Below, in pieces: positions 1 through 8,846 of a stretch of DNA of 64,000 nt. Source of the stretch: Pedobacter sp. SYSU D00535 (lineage in GTDB: Bacteria; Bacteroidota; Bacteroidia; Sphingobacteriales; Sphingobacteriaceae); assembly GCF_017355855.1 (NCBI RefSeq), contig NZ_JAFEWD010000001.1, forward strand, positions 682,001-746,000, written 5' to 3'. The notes below the pieces were generated by a model. It searched no databases and was not told the DNA's origin. It worked only from the letters and a program-made list of their open reading frames with translations. The stretch's first letter is position 1, and each line of letters begins with the position of its first letter. Made by a program: the position numbers and the translations under genes.

Positions 1-1456
1 CCTGAGAAATTTGCAGCTTTGCCGTTAAGCCTTTCAAAAATTGCGGCTCATAGCTTAAACTCGCATTAATGCGGTAGCCACGAGACTTACGATTATTATA
101 GTAGCCTGACTGCAAAAGACCTAGTGGATTGCTTCCATTGTAGTTCACCAGCTGTCCATCTATAGACATTGGAACCCAGCCTGGAACCGAGATTATCCTC
201 TCGAAAAAAGGCGCATCATTCTCTGATAAATTATGTTGTGCTGTCCTTTTATTTTGATCGATGTTAAAAGCAATATCGGCTCTTAATCCTTGAGCTATAG
301 TTGCCGTTGCACCACTTCTAAAAGAATATTTATCAAATTTCATCCCCTGCCAATTCGCATCTTCGTTTTGATAACTACCTCCGGCAAAAAATGTTAGTTT
401 CTCCGTTCCGCCAGACACACTTAGGTTGTGCCGTTGGGTGGCAGCAGGTTTCCATAATTGATCAAACCAGCTTTTGTTATTTAATCCCCTAATGTATTCC
501 AAATCCTGAGGAGAAAAAAACCTTGAAGTCTCCTCATTTCGCAACCGATAAGTGTCGTTCAGCAACAGCGCATGCTCGTACCCGGAAAGCATATCGGGAG
601 TACTGGCCGCATCTGAGACACCGACGTAACCATTATAACTAATACTAGGTTTCCCGGCTTTACCTCTTTTTGTGGTGACCAGTACTACCCCTTTTGCTCC
701 GGAGGCTCCATAAATTGCAGCAGATGCATCCTTCAGGATGGTCATGCTCTCAATCATTGAAGCGTCTATATTATCAAAAGCCTCCTTGGTAACAGTGATA
801 CCGTCTACAACATATAACGGCTCGGCAGTTGTTCCGTCAGCAGCTTCACTCCTACTCGAATTTCTAACATTCAGAGTAATAGATGATCCAGGTCTACCAG
901 ACACCTGGCTAACACCTACACCTGCAACCCGGTTACGCATAGCACCTGCCAAGTTTGGAGCAGGAATATCCATCAATTCTTCACCTGTTACAGTTGCGAC
1001 AGACCCTACAACATCCGATCTCTTTTGCGAACCATATCCAACGTTTACCACTGCTTCCCGCAAGGTAACGGCGTCCTCTACGAGCGTCACATCAATAGAC
1101 GTACGTCCATTAACGGCTACTTCGTGAGTTTTGAAACCAATAAAATTGAAAACCAACGTTTCATTACCAGTCGGTAAATTCAGTCGAAAAACGCCATTAA
1201 CATCAGTACTGGTTGCCGTTGTTGAACCTTTTATCTTTACCGTTACTCCCGGTAGGGGTTCACCTTTCGCGTCCCGGACCGTTCCGGTAACGTTAACGCG
1301 CGCTACCGCTAGGGAACTCTTGTTCCTTGCCGCCTCAGCTGGATTAGCTACCGCTGCTTCGGAGACATTAGTTAACGTAAGCGCTACTAATAAATGAACA
1401 AAGGCCGCCTTGCTGCCTCTATTCAGATAACGTTGCTTGTGTAAATTAAACTTCAT
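1..1456 (-). CDS. SusC/RagA family TonB-linked outer-membrane transporter (N-terminal part, cut by window edge)
   Basis: About 485 residues are visible, read from the ATG at 1456 down to base 2; the beta-barrel end lies outside the window. The order is a signal peptide within roughly the first 35 residues, a carboxypeptidase-D-like regulatory domain (GTVRDAKGEPLPGVTVKIKG), then a TonB plug with the SusC hallmark ILKDASAAIYGASGAKGVVL and the start of the barrel. SusC proteins import oligosaccharides across the outer membrane together with a SusD lipoprotein, which would be expected further left. There is no N-terminal STN domain, so an anti-sigma/TonB signalling role is not indicated. It lies downstream of the isomerase and DUF3826 genes on the same strand, with 269 bases between that carry an inverted repeat, so it may have its own promoter. 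The family call is very secure; the substrate is unknown. Confidence 0.95.
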   Translation of the reverse strand, partial: MKFNLHKQRYLNRGSKAAFVHLLVALTLTNVSEAAVANPAEAARNKSSLAVARVNVTGTVRDAKGEPLPGVTVKIKGSTTATSTDVNGVFRLNLPTGNETLVFNFIGFKTHEVAVNGRTSIDVTLVEDAVTLREAVVNVGYGSQKRSDVVGSVATVTGEELMDIPAPNLAGAMRNRVAGVGVSQVSGRPGSSITLNVRNSSRSEAADGTTAEPLYVVDGITVTKEAFDNIDASMIESMTILKDASAAIYGASGAKGVVLVTTKRGKAGKPSISYNGYVGVSDAASTPDMLSGYEHALLLNDTYRLRNEETSRFFSPQDLEYIRGLNNKSWFDQLWKPAATQRHNLSVSGGTEKLTFFAGGSYQNEDANWQGMKFDKYSFRSGATATIAQGLRADIAFNIDQNKRTAQHNLSENDAPFFERIISVPGWVPMSIDGQLVNYNGSNPLGLLQSGYYNNRKSRGYRINASLSYEPQFLKGLTAKLQISQ

Positions 1457-1658
1457 ATTCCTTGTATTGATTAGTTCAAAAATTCTGGCGACAATAGATA
1501 AATCAGCCGTTCAACTTATCGAGCAGCTACTGATGATATTAATGTCTCTGTAAATCTTCTAATTCCCTCTTTGAAGAGCCGGTTGACCTGTATTACTGAT
1601 TGGCGTCTCGTTTCAATTGGTTAAACTTCTATGTCCGAAGTCTATGGTCAAATATCGA

Positions 1659-1695
1659 TTTGAGAACATTCTTTTTTATATAGAATGTTCTCAAA
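1659..1695. promoter_or_regulatory. 13-bp perfect inverted repeat upstream of the SusC gene
   Basis: TTTGAGAACATTC at 1659-1671 is the reverse complement of 1683-1695, with an 11-base A/T spacer. It sits between the end of the DUF3826 gene and the start of the SusC gene. The bases after the hairpin on the minus strand are not T-rich, which argues against a standard terminator, so an operator or attenuator is as likely. The repeat is seen directly; its role is inferred. Confidence 0.5.
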
Positions 1696-1699
1696 AAAT

Positions 1700-1715
1700 T
1701 GTAGGATGTTACCAT
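1700..1715. promoter_or_regulatory. Candidate regulator site, copy 1 (TGTAGGATGTTACCAT)
   Basis: This 16-mer matches the one at 4220-4235 in 15 of 16 positions. Both copies lie upstream of minus-strand genes of the sugar island, close to the AraC-family regulator at 4356. A shared AraC binding site is the simplest reading, but only two clear copies are visible. Confidence 0.35.
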
Positions 1716-1725
1716 CCAGGTACTT

Positions 1726-2418
1726 TTACTTATTGTTCTTCTTCTGTGACTCTTCCTTTATCCTCACCTGCCACTCTTTACTTGCCTTATTCATGTCGAT
1801 ACCGGCCGCAGAAAGATAATTGTTGATTTTCCCTTTATATTTTCCAAACCATCCGTGCTTTTTTTCTGAAGACTCTGCATCCATCGCCTTCTCCCTGGCT
1901 TCTGTTAGATATGCTAAAATCTGCTTCTTCTGTTCGGCCGTTAAATTGGGTAGCATTTCCTGGTAACCTTTGTATGTGATTGGTAACACCCGATACGTCA
2001 TACCGTCTTTTACCACATCAACCTGTTCCGGAGTTAGCTCTTTAGACAAACGGGCCAGGTATTTCCCGTGCAGTTTATCCAGCTGCTTATTCGATTTAGC
2101 TTCGAGCTTTTGAATCTTTTTGTCAGCTTCCTCCTTATCGTCTTTTAGCTTTTGCTTTACTTCTTTAACTTTTTCGTTTCGCGAATCGTGAATATTATTC
2201 AGATCACGGTATTGATAAGCAATGATGTTCGTTACCCTTTCCTCTTTCTCCGCGTCTCCTAATGCCATTGGTTTCACAATCTTTGCAGCACGCTCTGTAA
2301 CTACCTTCAGGTAAGCAGCTTCCTTTTCCTTTTTTGTCTGAACTTCCTGTGCTATGCCTGAAACTGTAGCAACAGAAAGCCCTATCGCTATAACTGATTG
2401 TTTGAAAAATAAATTCAT
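1726..2418 (-). CDS. Exported DUF3826 family protein
   Basis: This 230-residue protein begins with a signal peptide (cleavage likely after GIAQ near residue 24). It is followed by a mostly helical, Lys/Glu-rich body with a long charged coiled-coil-like stretch around residues 80-115 and a conserved-looking AYQYRDLNNIHDSRN segment near residue 67. The overall pattern matches DUF3826 proteins of Bacteroidota, whose function is not established. The gene starts 48 bases after the isomerase gene on the same strand, so the two are probably co-transcribed. Its place between an isomerase and a SusC gene suggests a periplasmic or surface role in glycan use. The family assignment is from memory of the sequence pattern. 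Confidence 0.75.
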   Translation of the reverse strand: MNLFFKQSVIAIGLSVATVSGIAQEVQTKKEKEAAYLKVVTERAAKIVKPMALGDAEKEERVTNIIAYQYRDLNNIHDSRNEKVKEVKQKLKDDKEEADKKIQKLEAKSNKQLDKLHGKYLARLSKELTPEQVDVVKDGMTYRVLPITYKGYQEMLPNLTAEQKKQILAYLTEAREKAMDAESSEKKHGWFGKYKGKINNYLSAAGIDMNKASKEWQVRIKEESQKKNNK

Positions 2419-2466
2419 CTGAATATTGGTTGTCTTTTTTACTGGTTTAAATGAAAGTCGTTACAT

Positions 2467-4083
2467 CTAGATTTCCACATCTCCACAGAAATGGACCTCT
2501 AAGCCCAGCTCTGCCATTGCCGCCGCTTTGATCCGACAACTGCGATGTGCTGTAGCTTCATCAGTAGTGTACACTACATGGATATGGTTAGCTTTATGTC
2601 TTGCCATCATCTGGTCGCGATTTACGCCTTTTAATACCGCATGCATAATTGGCCAGGCCGGTGTTGTTTCGTTCCATCTCCTTTGAGTTTCCTCCTCCGG
2701 AAGTGAAACCACCTCTCCTACTCCGAGGTCGCAGTGAAGTTTGTCATCCATCACATAAACTCGGCTCCAAACAATACTTCCTGGTTTACTAACTCCTTTA
2801 AGAGTCCCCCCGCCAAGACGGAAGTACATAGGTGGCTGCCTGTCGCTACTGGCTCCCTTATAGCCGTCTAGAAAATGAGCAGGAGGAGCTGCGCCCGAGA
2901 TCAAGAAGACCCAGACGAAATCGTCAATGCCATTTCCTGAATAATGCTGCCCCCAACGCAAATCGTGCAACGTGTTTTCTCCCGGCATGCCCAGCTTTTT
3001 CCATAGATGATACGTTACCAACGCATCCAAGCCTGCGCATTCGTCTACCTCGTTAAAATGAGGAAGAGCTTCGCCGGCGAAGAGTTCCTTTCCTGATTTG
3101 GAGAATGCTGGCGGACGCTCCTGGTTGTTTAACAATCCCTCTACCAGATCACTGGCAACCGTCAGATCTTTAAGTCCTTGCTGATATTGGATTCCGATGG
3201 TATCACATCCAAATTCATCGGCAATACGAAGAGCAGCGATGTACATTTTACATTGCTCGAGACTTTGTTCGCGGGTTAGTTCCGTCGTGCCGTCAGTACC
3301 CCAGTTAAAGGTCATTCCTTTCTGAAGCAACCATTCGAGCACTGCCTCTGCCTCTGCGTCTTCCACCTCTCGCATAGCGGCGAATAAGCCCGACTGGCTC
3401 AGCCGTTCTTTGAAAATACCTGTCTTATGAAGAATCTGATCCGGAATAATAGCATTGTACATCCCCATACAGCCTTCATCAAAAACTCCCATGATCGCTT
3501 TATTCTGCTTCAGTTGCCTCGCGAATGCTCTTCCTGTCTGCTCGTCTTCAAAAGGAATTTTAGCGAGGTCGTAGCTTAACACGTGACGCTGATCATGCTT
3601 GATTTTTCCGGTTGACAACCACTCGTCCAAACCATTTAAGAAAAACTGATCGTCAAAGTTTTCACTCCATAATGAGCTGTAAACTACGCCGGCTTTGGTC
3701 AGGCTACCGTTGAGGTTCAGCATGCCTACCAGTCCGGGCCACATGCCACTCCAGTTGGCAACTGTCAAAATAGGTCCCTTATGAGTAGTTAATCCTGCCA
3801 ACACATGGTGCGTGTATTGCCAAACGCTCTCGGCAACAATGAGTGGTTGCTCAGGATCAATTTGCCGGAAAACTTCCATTCCCATTTTCTGGGAATCAAT
3901 GAAACCATGCTTTTTAACAGGATCGTACGGGTGCGCCCTTTTTACAGTCCAGCCTTTGCTTTCAATTGCTTTGATCAGTAAATCTTCCATCTGACTCTGT
4001 GCCTCCCAGCAACTCTGATTAGCTGAAAGCCGTAAGTCTCCACTTGCTACTAATAAAACTTCTTTAGGGTTGTTTTCCTTCAT
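2467..4083 (-). CDS. L-fucose/L-arabinose isomerase-like sugar isomerase
   Basis: This 538-residue cytoplasmic protein has no signal peptide. It resembles the FucI/AraA fold family, which converts aldoses to ketoses using a divalent metal. Family-like features are the N-terminal Rossmann-like half with [16 protein letters not shown] near residue 105, an acidic [13 protein letters not shown] segment near residue 200 that would supply a metal-binding Glu, and NHIHVVY near the C-terminus with a candidate metal-binding His. It is a little shorter than classical FucI (about 590) and is divergent, so L-fucose itself may not be the substrate. It leads the operon with DUF3826 and lies divergent from the AraC regulator across 272 bases. 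The fold family is likely; the substrate is open. Confidence 0.75.
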   Translation of the reverse strand: MKENNPKEVLLVASGDLRLSANQSCWEAQSQMEDLLIKAIESKGWTVKRAHPYDPVKKHGFIDSQKMGMEVFRQIDPEQPLIVAESVWQYTHHVLAGLTTHKGPILTVANWSGMWPGLVGMLNLNGSLTKAGVVYSSLWSENFDDQFFLNGLDEWLSTGKIKHDQRHVLSYDLAKIPFEDEQTGRAFARQLKQNKAIMGVFDEGCMGMYNAIIPDQILHKTGIFKERLSQSGLFAAMREVEDAEAEAVLEWLLQKGMTFNWGTDGTTELTREQSLEQCKMYIAALRIADEFGCDTIGIQYQQGLKDLTVASDLVEGLLNNQERPPAFSKSGKELFAGEALPHFNEVDECAGLDALVTYHLWKKLGMPGENTLHDLRWGQHYSGNGIDDFVWVFLISGAAPPAHFLDGYKGASSDRQPPMYFRLGGGTLKGVSKPGSIVWSRVYVMDDKLHCDLGVGEVVSLPEEETQRRWNETTPAWPIMHAVLKGVNRDQMMARHKANHIHVVYTTDEATAHRSCRIKAAAMAELGLEVHFCGDVEI

Positions 4084-4219
4084 GTCTGATTAAGAATCTT
4101 GTATCCCGGAATGGGTTAATATGCTGTAAAACTTCTGTTATAATTGGCGTCAGCAATTGCTAACTATACAAATTTGAGCCATTACCCGTTGTAAATACTG
4201 GTGATTTTTATCTACTTAG

Positions 4220-4235
4220 TGTAGGATGTTATCAT
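4220..4235. promoter_or_regulatory. Candidate regulator site, copy 2 (TGTAGGATGTTATCAT)
   Basis: It lies in the intergenic region between the divergent isomerase (start 4083) and AraC-family (start 4356) genes, and differs from the copy at 1700-1715 at one base. A shorter match, TGTAGGAT at 7945-7952, lies upstream of the symporter gene. Binding by the adjacent AraC protein is inferred. Confidence 0.35.
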
Positions 4236-4355
4236 TTAAAATAAAAAGTACTATCTTTAAATTATAAGAATGAAGATCAAACTTCCTTACTATTGATCTT
4301 TAACGAGTTATAGAAAATTTACGATTTACCGATTGCTGTTTTAATTATTTCGTAC

Positions 4356-5240
4356 ATGAAGCCTCTTTTTCATAAAGTTCCCGTAAAACTACAAAGCTCG
4401 TTCAGTATCCGACATGACGTGAAGCCAAATTTTGGAACAATTTGGCATTACCATCCCGAGCTGGAGCTACATTATAACATTAGTGGTGAAGGAGTTAAGT
4501 TTATTGGAGATAACATCAGCAATTTTTCACCAGGAGAAATTATATTGCTGGGCGAAAATTTGCCGCACACCTGGAGGTGTAATGAGGAATATTTTCAGGG
4601 AACCCCGGATCTCAACATCGAAGCAATTGTAATACATTTTTTACCCGACTGTTTAGGCAAGTATCTTTTAACGCTTCCCGAGGCTTATTTAATTCCCAAA
4701 TTGTACGAGAAAGCCAAGAGTGGGATGATTTTTTACGGAGCAACAAAGGAAAAATTGGCCCGACTAATGGTCTCAGCTAATGAGGCTACTAACCTTGACA
4801 AAATCATCGTCCTGCTATCCATTTTAAAGACGATGGCCGAGACGGAAGAATATAAAACGATTGTAACGGGCCAGACAGCATTCTACCAATCAACCGAGTC
4901 CGACACTATCCGCCTGAACAAGGTGTGCACCTACACTCTTTCGAACTATAAAAAAGACATCACTCTTGAAGAGATCGCCTCTATAAGTAACCTGAGTGTT
5001 ACCTCTTTTTGCAGGTATTTCAAGATGATGACGAAGAAGACCTACTACGATTTCCTCATAGAAATACGCATCAGCCACGCTTGCAGGGCCTTGGTAGAAG
5101 ATAAGCTTCCCACGGAAGTGATCTGCTTTGACTGCGGCTTCAACAATGTTTCCAACTTCTACAGACACTTTAAAAAAGTAACCGGAATTACCCCGCTTGA
5201 GTACAAAAGGAAGTATCTGAGCAAAGTAAAACAGGCATAA
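4356..5240 (+). CDS. AraC-family transcriptional regulator with N-terminal cupin domain
   Basis: This 294-residue regulator has an N-terminal cupin sensor (WHYHPELELH near residue 31, then the PGEIILLGENLPHTW strand pair near residue 65). The C-terminal AraC DNA-binding domain, about residues 185-290, has two helix-turn-helix units; the second contains the typical CFDCGFNNVSNFYRHFKKVTG motif. AraC/cupin proteins usually bind a small sugar-type ligand and activate neighbouring catabolic genes. It is transcribed away from the isomerase operon and towards the aldolase-symporter operon, so it is the obvious local regulator for both. Candidate sites are the repeated 16-mers at 1700 and 4220. The ligand is not known. 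Confidence 0.93.
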   Translation: MKPLFHKVPVKLQSSFSIRHDVKPNFGTIWHYHPELELHYNISGEGVKFIGDNISNFSPGEIILLGENLPHTWRCNEEYFQGTPDLNIEAIVIHFLPDCLGKYLLTLPEAYLIPKLYEKAKSGMIFYGATKEKLARLMVSANEATNLDKIIVLLSILKTMAETEEYKTIVTGQTAFYQSTESDTIRLNKVCTYTLSNYKKDITLEEIASISNLSVTSFCRYFKMMTKKTYYDFLIEIRISHACRALVEDKLPTEVICFDCGFNNVSNFYRHFKKVTGITPLEYKRKYLSKVKQA

Positions 5241-5271
5241 AAAAACGCTGAAAACTAAAAGTTTCCAGCGT
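5239..5271 (-). terminator. Rho-independent terminator of the symporter-aldolase operon
   Basis: A 12-bp stem with one mismatch (ACGCTGAAAACT at 5245-5256 against AGTTTCCAGCGT at 5260-5271) with a 3-base loop is followed on the minus strand by a T run. It lies between the convergent ends of the AraC and aldolase genes. Confidence 0.8.
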
Positions 5272-5301
5272 ACTATTAAGGAAGGTAAAGGGGGAGCAAG
5301 G

Positions 5302-6234
5302 TTAAATAGCTACTTTCAAATCCAGATCTTTCTGGAGTAGATTGTAGTTTGTGTATAATGTCTCGATCTCTTTCGTTACCGTTGCAGTGAAATCACCAAC
5401 AGCTCTTCTGGTAAACAGCGAAATATTAAGTCCTCGTTTCTGCAAAAAGTATTTAGACACGATCGGATAAACGTTGTGCATTACATCCATGTTTTCGATC
5501 AAAAAGCGCTGAACCCGGTCTACCTCCGCCTGCACTGATGGATCATCGTAATAATTACACAACCACACAATCAGCTCGGGAAAGTAGTTTCCTTGTATAC
5601 AGGACAACCCAGCCGATCCTGCTTTCAGCGATTCGACGGCGTGAACCATGTACGCGTCATATAGGCCGAATTTAAAGCCTTCAGTAGCCTTCAATTTATT
5701 TTTGATATCCTCGATATTAAGGGAGGTATCTTTATGATAAATTACCCTTCCGGTTTCAACAAAACTTTTCAGCTGCTCGTGCGACAACAGACGTTTGTAT
5801 GGAACCGGGCATTCATAAAAGCCTACGGGCACATCAGAAGTAAGATTTAACAGTTGAAAAACGCGTTCGTTGAAAACAGCGTCCGATTCATCCTGCCCGG
5901 CCAGCAGACTGGTAATAAGAATTACAGCCTCTGTGCCTGTATCATTCACTTTTTTAACAAAGTCTGCCTGTTTTCCAATAGCCCCTCCAAAGGTTCCGGT
6001 CGCAACCACGGGCACAGCCCCATCCACAACCTTTACTACATGCTTGATCGCCTGGATCCGCTCTTCGTCTGTAAGTTCAAACATTTCACTCGAAAGACAG
6101 TTGGCGAACAAACCCTTCGCACCCGCCTCCAGATACAATTCTGTGAGTCTTGTTAACGCATCAAAATCTATATTGCCATTGTCCTGAAAAGGCGTAAGCA
6201 TGACCGGGATGAACCCTTTTTGTGAGTTTTCCAT
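5302..6234 (-). CDS. DHDPS/N-acetylneuraminate lyase family aldolase
   Basis: This 310-residue (beta/alpha)8 class I aldolase carries the family residues: Lys168 in YHKDTS for the Schiff base and Tyr140 in GFYECP. The usual GTTGE pyruvate-carboxylate loop is replaced by NCLSSEMFEL near residue 45, so it belongs to a divergent subgroup rather than to DapA itself. Enzymes of this family cleave or form 2-keto-acid aldols such as sialic acid, 2-keto-3-deoxy sugar acids or dihydrodipicolinate. The gene follows the symporter by 97 bases on the same strand, pointing to catabolism of an imported sugar or sugar acid. No sialic-acid partners (NanE, NanK) are visible, so NanA is only one possibility. 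The family call is secure; the substrate is inferred at best. Confidence 0.88.
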   Translation of the reverse strand: MENSQKGFIPVMLTPFQDNGNIDFDALTRLTELYLEAGAKGLFANCLSSEMFELTDEERIQAIKHVVKVVDGAVPVVATGTFGGAIGKQADFVKKVNDTGTEAVILITSLLAGQDESDAVFNERVFQLLNLTSDVPVGFYECPVPYKRLLSHEQLKSFVETGRVIYHKDTSLNIEDIKNKLKATEGFKFGLYDAYMVHAVESLKAGSAGLSCIQGNYFPELIVWLCNYYDDPSVQAEVDRVQRFLIENMDVMHNVYPIVSKYFLQKRGLNISLFTRRAVGDFTATVTKEIETLYTNYNLLQKDLDLKVAI

Positions 6235-6331
6235 TTATTTTAAATGATAATATGTTATAATAGATTTTATTTAATCGATAAACCTCAAAATTTGCATTGA
6301 TTGCTTTTCTGTTCGTGATATTTCATAATCT

Positions 6332-7885
6332 CTAAGTCCGCTTTCGGATCTTAGTAAGAAGAACTCCGAACAAAAAGATAGTGAGCGTTCCCACCACAAT
6401 AATCATGTTTTTATGCATTGTACTTTGCAGCAAAGGATAATCTACAAGAAGACTTCCTGAAAAAGTCATCCAAAGGATCACAATAATCCCGATTGCCGTG
6501 GCCAGAAGTGCCTCATGGTTTTTGCTCTGCTTGCTGATGATTCCCAGTAAAAATAGCCCCAGCATGCCGGCCGCAAATATTCCTGAAAGCTCCCACCACA
6601 TGTCAAGAATACTTTTAACGCCTATCATGGCAATGCCCGCACCCATCCCTATCAAGCCGAAAACAGCCGTGCCGATGTGGAGAACACGCAGGTTTTGTTT
6701 GTCGTTTACGTCGTGTTTAATATAGCGTTGATAAATGTCGACAGAAAAGACGGTAGCGGATGCGTTCATTCCGGAGCTGATCGTACTCATTGCAGCAGCA
6801 AGTATTGCTGATAAAATAAGTCCTACTAAGCCTGCAGGAATTTTAGATACCATAAATGCAGGCATCACTTTATCGCCATAGTCTGCCGGCGTTAAAGACG
6901 CCGCCATCGCAGTTACCTGGCTTTCAGAAGCCCCGGCAGGTAAGCGTTCAACCGCCACTTGTTGTCTCACCTGTTCTATAAGCTCTGGATGGGCTTGAGC
7001 ATAAGCATAAAGCGAAGTACCTATCAAAAAGAAAAGTAGTGAAACCGGCACGTACATCCACACGCATAACCAAACCGACTTAGACGCTGATTTTTCATTT
7101 TCAGCTGTGTGATACCGCTGAACGTAGTTTTGATCCATTCCGAAATTGTTCAGGTTTATAAAGAAACCGTAAAGAAGGATCACCCAGAATGATGAACTGG
7201 TAAAATCCGGGGAGAAGCTTCCGAGACTGAATTTCCCGTCAGCAGCACCGATTTCAACAATCTTTGATACTCCTCCTGGCAAGTCGGAAACGATCATATA
7301 TAATATAAGCAGCGCACCAAATGTCTTAATTACTGCTTGCACCACCTCGGTCCAGATAACCGCTTCCATACCTCCCAGTACCGTATAAAAAATAATGCAG
7401 AGGCCTGTTACTATCATGATAGCTTGCATTGAATATCCTGTTAAGGCTTGGAGTGTAATAGCTATCCCAAAAAAAATGGAACCCATACGAGCCACTTGAG
7501 TCAGCAGGAAGCAAACCACTGCATACGTCCTGGCCCAGGCGCCGAAGCGGTGTTCAAGGTGAGTGTAGGCTGAGATCTCACCGGTACCACGATAAAATGG
7601 TACAAAATATTTGGAAGCAACCCAGGCTGCCAGGGGAATTGAAAGACTGAAAACGAAAGCGTTCCAGTTGCTCCCGAAAGCTTTACCAGGAACTCCGATA
7701 AAGGTATTACTGCTTAGAAACGTAGCATAAATGGACAAGCCGATCGCCCAACTGGGGATCATTCCTGATGCTTTCGTAAACTGATCCGAATTCTTATTCT
7801 TCCTGGAAAAATACACGCCAACCAAAATCATTGACAGCAGGTAAATAAGTATTACAGCAAGATCTAATATGGGAAGGCCCTTCAT
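6332..7885 (-). CDS. Sodium:solute symporter (SSS family)
   Basis: This 517-residue inner-membrane protein has about 13 hydrophobic segments from residue 8 onward. SSS features include the early segment ending in SRKNKNSDQFTKASG, WAIGLSIYATFLSSNTFIG near residue 47, and AAAMSTISSGMNASATVFSVDIY around residue 365, the conserved Ser/Thr-rich helix of the LeuT-fold sodium symporters. The family imports sugars, sialic acid, amino acids or vitamins by sodium co-transport. It is the first gene of a two-gene unit with the aldolase, so the aldolase substrate or its precursor is the likely cargo. Upstream, 7886-8070 holds no gene and has the short TGTAGGAT match at 7945-7952. Confidence 0.93.
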   Translation of the reverse strand: MKGLPILDLAVILIYLLSMILVGVYFSRKNKNSDQFTKASGMIPSWAIGLSIYATFLSSNTFIGVPGKAFGSNWNAFVFSLSIPLAAWVASKYFVPFYRGTGEISAYTHLEHRFGAWARTYAVVCFLLTQVARMGSIFFGIAITLQALTGYSMQAIMIVTGLCIIFYTVLGGMEAVIWTEVVQAVIKTFGALLILYMIVSDLPGGVSKIVEIGAADGKFSLGSFSPDFTSSSFWVILLYGFFINLNNFGMDQNYVQRYHTAENEKSASKSVWLCVWMYVPVSLLFFLIGTSLYAYAQAHPELIEQVRQQVAVERLPAGASESQVTAMAASLTPADYGDKVMPAFMVSKIPAGLVGLILSAILAAAMSTISSGMNASATVFSVDIYQRYIKHDVNDKQNLRVLHIGTAVFGLIGMGAGIAMIGVKSILDMWWELSGIFAAGMLGLFLLGIISKQSKNHEALLATAIGIIVILWMTFSGSLLVDYPLLQSTMHKNMIIVVGTLTIFLFGVLLTKIRKRT

Positions 7886-8070
7886 TTAATAAGTTTCAAT
7901 TTTTAATTGGTTATACCGACGTCTAAATCAGTAAACAAATATCCTGTAGGATTGATCCGCTTTTTTATAGCATTTTTTCCATGTATTATACCATCTTATC
8001 TTAATGTTAAAAATACACTAATTAACTCCAAATTATCAGGATTGCAGGTAGTAATGAATGCCAGTGCTAG

Positions 8071-8111
8071 AAAAAACAAAAGGGTCGCGCCTTTGCAGGT
8101 GCGACCCTTTT
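8071..8111 (-). terminator. Rho-independent terminator after the GH42 gene
   Basis: A perfect 11-bp stem (AAAAGGGTCGC at 8078-8088 with GCGACCCTTTT at 8101-8111) and a 12-base loop are followed on the minus strand by TTTTGTTTTTT. It lies 19 bases past the GH42 stop and separates that gene from the symporter operon. Confidence 0.88.
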
Positions 8112-8129
8112 AATATTATTTATGACCGA

Positions 8130-8846
8130 CTACTCTTTCCAAATAACTACTTCTGCTGGCATCAATGTTTTTTGACCGATAATTACTTTAGAACTTCCCC
8201 TCATCGGAACATCGTAAAGCTTTTCTCCATAATTGACGCCAACCCAAAATCCGTCCCTCCACTCCAGAATAACTCCATCGGGCAAATCTCTGATGGGAAT
8301 CTTAGCAACTTCGTAGACCCGTTTCAAAGCGGCTTTTTCCAAAGCACCGTCGTCGGTGTCTGGACCAACAAATGTTACCGTCCCTTTGCCTACTTTCGCG
8401 TGTGTTACGGCAGCGCCGCCGCTATAATATTGGTTGGTGTAGGAGGCCCATACCTCCGTACCCTGATCCGGATCAAGCACATCAGCCCAGTTGTTCCAAT
8501 TATAGGCCTCATTGCCCATCTTTATCGTTCCGGTTCTATTCTCGGGTAGATGATCATAAAAAGCTACCTTTCCCTTGATTAGGTTATGAATTGGCTTGGT
8601 CCAGGTCATTTCCCAAATCTTACCATCCCTATCCTTTTGTCCCGTACGGGAAGTAAGCACCAGATGCCCTCCCTGTTCTACGTATTTCCTCCAACGCTCT
8701 ACTAAACCTCCGTCTAAGAGCTGATAGGAAGGTGCAACTAACACCGGGTAGTTATTGAAATCCTTGGCCTCTGTGATTACGTCGACCGGAGCTCCAAACT
8801 GTTTTAATGCGCCATAATATTTCATTAGTGGCTCAGATAATTCCAT
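8130..8846 (-). pseudogene. GH42 beta-galactosidase, C-terminal piece after a -1 frameshift
   Basis: The frame carries the trimerisation-like and C-terminal domains of a GH42 enzyme: MKYYGALKQFGAPVDVI, then LVAPSYQLLDGG, and a late beta-rich part with GDGVILEWRDG-type sequence. The first seven residues overlap the end of the N-terminal piece in another frame. GH42 proteins normally continue QWNYLS-H-LMKYYGAL without a break, so the true reading would move back one base near 8828-8830. No slippery heptamer is visible there, so a one-base deletion or a sequencing error is more likely than programmed frameshifting. On its own this piece lacks both catalytic Glu residues and would have no activity. 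Confidence 0.85.

Noticed and set aside
5302-6234. Calling the aldolase NanA (sialic acid lyase) or DapA
   Set aside because: The carboxylate-binding GTTGE loop is replaced and no other nan or lysine-synthesis gene is near; only the family can be stated.
8825-8846. Programmed ribosomal frameshifting in the GH42 gene
   Set aside because: No X XXY YYZ slippery sequence or downstream structure is visible near 8828-8830, and GH42 genes are not known to use frameshifting.
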